A DNA stretch of 12,654 bases from an uncultured Oscillospiraceae bacterium. GTDB taxonomy: Bacteria; Bacillota; Clostridia; Oscillospirales; Ruminococcaceae. Below the pieces are notes generated by a model, which was not told where the DNA came from, did not search any database, and was given only the letters and a program-made list of their open reading frames with translations. Both the position numbers and the translations under genes were made by a program. Numbering within the stretch: the stretch's first letter is position 1; each line of letters opens with the position of its first letter. The DNA is taken from positions 1 to 12,654 of the forward strand of contig USLH01000062.1 of assembly GCA_900555435.1 (NCBI GenBank), read 5' to 3'. Shown in pieces: positions 11,226 to 12,654 of this stretch.

Positions 11226-12654
11226 TTACGCCGGTTTTCTCTTACCGGTGAGCCGATGGAACAGGAAGGCCCCACCCAACAGCACCACAGCACTGACACC
11301 TAAGGTCAGGAAGACGTTGCCCCGGCTGAAGCCTGCCGCCAGGTATCCGAAGAAGCTGGCAACCGCCGTCAGCAGCGCATAGGGCATCTGGGTGGAAACG
11401 TGCTGGATGTGGTTGCAGCCCGCACCGGTGGACGAAAGGATGGTCGTATCCGAAATAGGGGAGCAATGGTCGCCGAAAACGGAGCCTGCCAGCGTCGCCG
11501 CCAGCGCCACCGTCGCCAGCTTCAGATCCCCTGCCGGCTCCATGACCACCATGACGATGGGGATCAGGATGCCAAAGGTGCCCCACGCCGTACCGGTGGA
11601 GAAGGAGAGCAGCGCCGCCACCACAAAAATGATGGCAGGCAGGAAGTAAAGCGACAGGCTGAAGTGTCTGACCAGCTCGCCTACATACTGCCCCGTTCCC
11701 AGCAGGTCCCGGCAGACGCCGCTGATGGTCCACGCAAGGGTCAGGATGGTGCAGGCGGGGACCATGGATTTGATGCCCTCGCCGATGCCCTCCATAAAGG
11801 CTTTGAAGCCCACCACCTTCCGGGGGATAAAGAGCAGAAACGCCACCAGCAGCCCGCCGAAGCCGCCTAAGACCAGCGACATGGACGAGTCGCAGTCGCC
11901 GAAGGCTTCCGCAAGGGTAAGCCCCTCGCCGTTAAAGAACCTGCCGGTATAAAGCATGGCCAGCACCGAGAAAACGATCAGCGCCGCCACGGGGATGATG
12001 AGGTCGTAGACCCTGCCCTTGGGCTTGTTTCCGGCTTCTTCCGCCGCAGCCGGTGCGTCCACTGCGCCTAAGTCGCCGGTCTCTTCCGCCAGCCGCTGGG
12101 CCTTCGCCATGGGGCCGAAGTCCAGATCCGCCAGGCAGAGCACCACCACCAGCAGGATAGAGAGCAGCGCATACAGGTTATAGGGGATGGTGGACACGAA
12201 AGCGCCCATGGTGCTTTCAAAGCCGCCGGCATCCTGAAGGTTGGAACCCACCGCCGCCGCCCAGCTGGAGACCGGAGCAATGATGCAGATGGGAGCCGCC
12301 GTTGCATCGATGATGTAGGCGAGCTTCACCCGGGAGATCCGGTTTTTATCCGTCACCGGCTTCATCACGGTGCCCACGGTCAGGCAGTTGAAGTAATCAT
12401 CGATGAAAATGATGACTCCCAGCACCGCCGTAGCCAGCTGGGAGGATCGTTTCCCCTTCAGCTTCCGGCTGGCCCAGGCGCCGTATGCCGCAGAGCCGCC
12501 GGCTTTGCTGATGACCGCCACCAGCGCCCCCAGCAGGCAGAGGAAGAGGATGATCGACGTATTGGCCCCCAGCTTCTCCGCCATGAGGGTAAAGGCGTTT
12601 TCCACCGTTTTCACGGCGATCCCCGCTCCGGAAGCGGTAAAGCAGGAGTAAATG
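11226..12654 (-). CDS. nhaC: NhaC family Na+/H+ antiporter (5' end outside the window)
   Basis: 475 residues of a polytopic membrane protein of the NhaC family, which exchanges Na+ (in some members together with organic substrates) for H+ and supports pH and salt balance. Family features visible are IIFIDDYFNCLTVGTVMKPV with the conserved Asp-Asp in a membrane segment, RISRVKLAYIIDATAAPICI, FSTGTAWGTFGILIPI, and GSVFGDHCSPISDTTILSST near the C-terminus. A hydrophilic Glu/Ala-rich cytoplasmic loop occurs mid-protein (AEETGDLGAV). The frame stays open to the window edge and the peptide before the internal GTG at 12614 (IYSCFTASGAGIAVKTVENA) fits the family. That GTG also lacks a good RBS, so the real start lies beyond 12654. 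The stop is followed by the shared terminator. Substrate specificity within the family cannot be told. Confidence 0.92.
   Translation of the reverse strand, partial: IYSCFTASGAGIAVKTVENAFTLMAEKLGANTSIILFLCLLGALVAVISKAGGSAAYGAWASRKLKGKRSSQLATAVLGVIIFIDDYFNCLTVGTVMKPVTDKNRISRVKLAYIIDATAAPICIIAPVSSWAAAVGSNLQDAGGFESTMGAFVSTIPYNLYALLSILLVVVLCLADLDFGPMAKAQRLAEETGDLGAVDAPAAAEEAGNKPKGRVYDLIIPVAALIVFSVLAMLYTGRFFNGEGLTLAEAFGDCDSSMSLVLGGFGGLLVAFLLFIPRKVVGFKAFMEGIGEGIKSMVPACTILTLAWTISGVCRDLLGTGQYVGELVRHFSLSLYFLPAIIFVVAALLSFSTGTAWGTFGILIPIVMVVMEPAGDLKLATVALAATLAGSVFGDHCSPISDTTILSSTGAGCNHIQHVSTQMPYALLTAVASFFGYLAAGFSRGNVFLTLGVSAVVLLGGAFLFHRLTGKRKPA

Noticed and set aside
10013..11299. A 428-codon open frame on the minus strand opposite the lipoprotein gene
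   Set aside because: It runs through the promoters, the intergenic region, the strong terminator and the antisense of a clear lipoprotein. Its product is low-complexity and matches nothing I recognise; it lacks a placed RBS.
11226..12614. A complete nhaC starting at GTG 12614
   Set aside because: The frame stays open to the window edge with family-like sequence before the GTG, and there is no convincing RBS, so the gene is 5'-truncated by the window.
1..12654. CRISPR array, insertion sequence or prophage attachment site
   Set aside because: No regularly spaced repeats, transposase or integrase genes, or terminal inverted repeats were seen.

Overview
The window looks like chromosomal DNA of a Gram-positive bacterium of the phylum Bacillota, class Clostridia, most likely a gut-type relative of the Ruminococcaceae/Oscillospiraceae. 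The reasons are strong AGGAGG ribosome binding sites, consensus TTGACA/TATAAT promoters, TTG and GTG starts next to strong RBSs, an L10 leader of the Firmicutes type, a MazF very close to Bacillus NdoA/EndoA, and DegV and TrmL proteins, all in GC-rich genes separated by AT-rich gaps. The exact genus cannot be read from this sequence.

Layout. (1) 1-590 minus: first 196 codons of pgk (glycolysis), with its own promoter. (2) 760-2153 minus: a two-gene unit trmL-degV (tRNA wobble-base methyltransferase, fatty-acid-binding DegV protein), closed by a small terminator. (3) 2358-3531 plus: a MacB/LolD-type ABC ATPase with no permease beside it, then a solitary MazF/NdoA RNA toxin with no antitoxin beside it. 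(4) 3692-7154 minus: the transcription/translation cluster rpmG-secE-nusG-rplK-rplA-[promoter, L10 leader, attenuator]-rplJ-rplL. It ends at a terminator after rplL, so rpoB does not follow. (5) 7364-8398 minus: a membrane acyltransferase-3 family protein. (6) 8488-10158 minus: a cytoplasmic GH123/DUF4091-like glycosidase. (7) 10490-11155 plus: a small lipoprotein. (8) 11226-12654 minus: an NhaC-type Na+/H+ antiporter whose 5' end lies outside the window. A 17-bp terminator hairpin serves both convergent genes of (7) and (8).

How it works together. The ribosomal cluster appears to carry several layers of RNA control. It has a structured leader of about 150 nt before rpmG, two small stem-loops before rplK and before rplA that both resemble the L1-binding site of 23S rRNA, an L10 leader with a terminator directly before rplJ, and a hairpin between rplJ and rplL. 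The flanking genes are mostly single-gene units with their own promoters and look like ordinary housekeeping and accessory genes.

I did not find a clearly new multi-gene system. The observations most worth checking are the pair of L1 rRNA-mimic elements and the lone mazF with an inverted repeat around its putative -10 box. No tRNA, rRNA, CRISPR array, insertion sequence or attachment site was seen.
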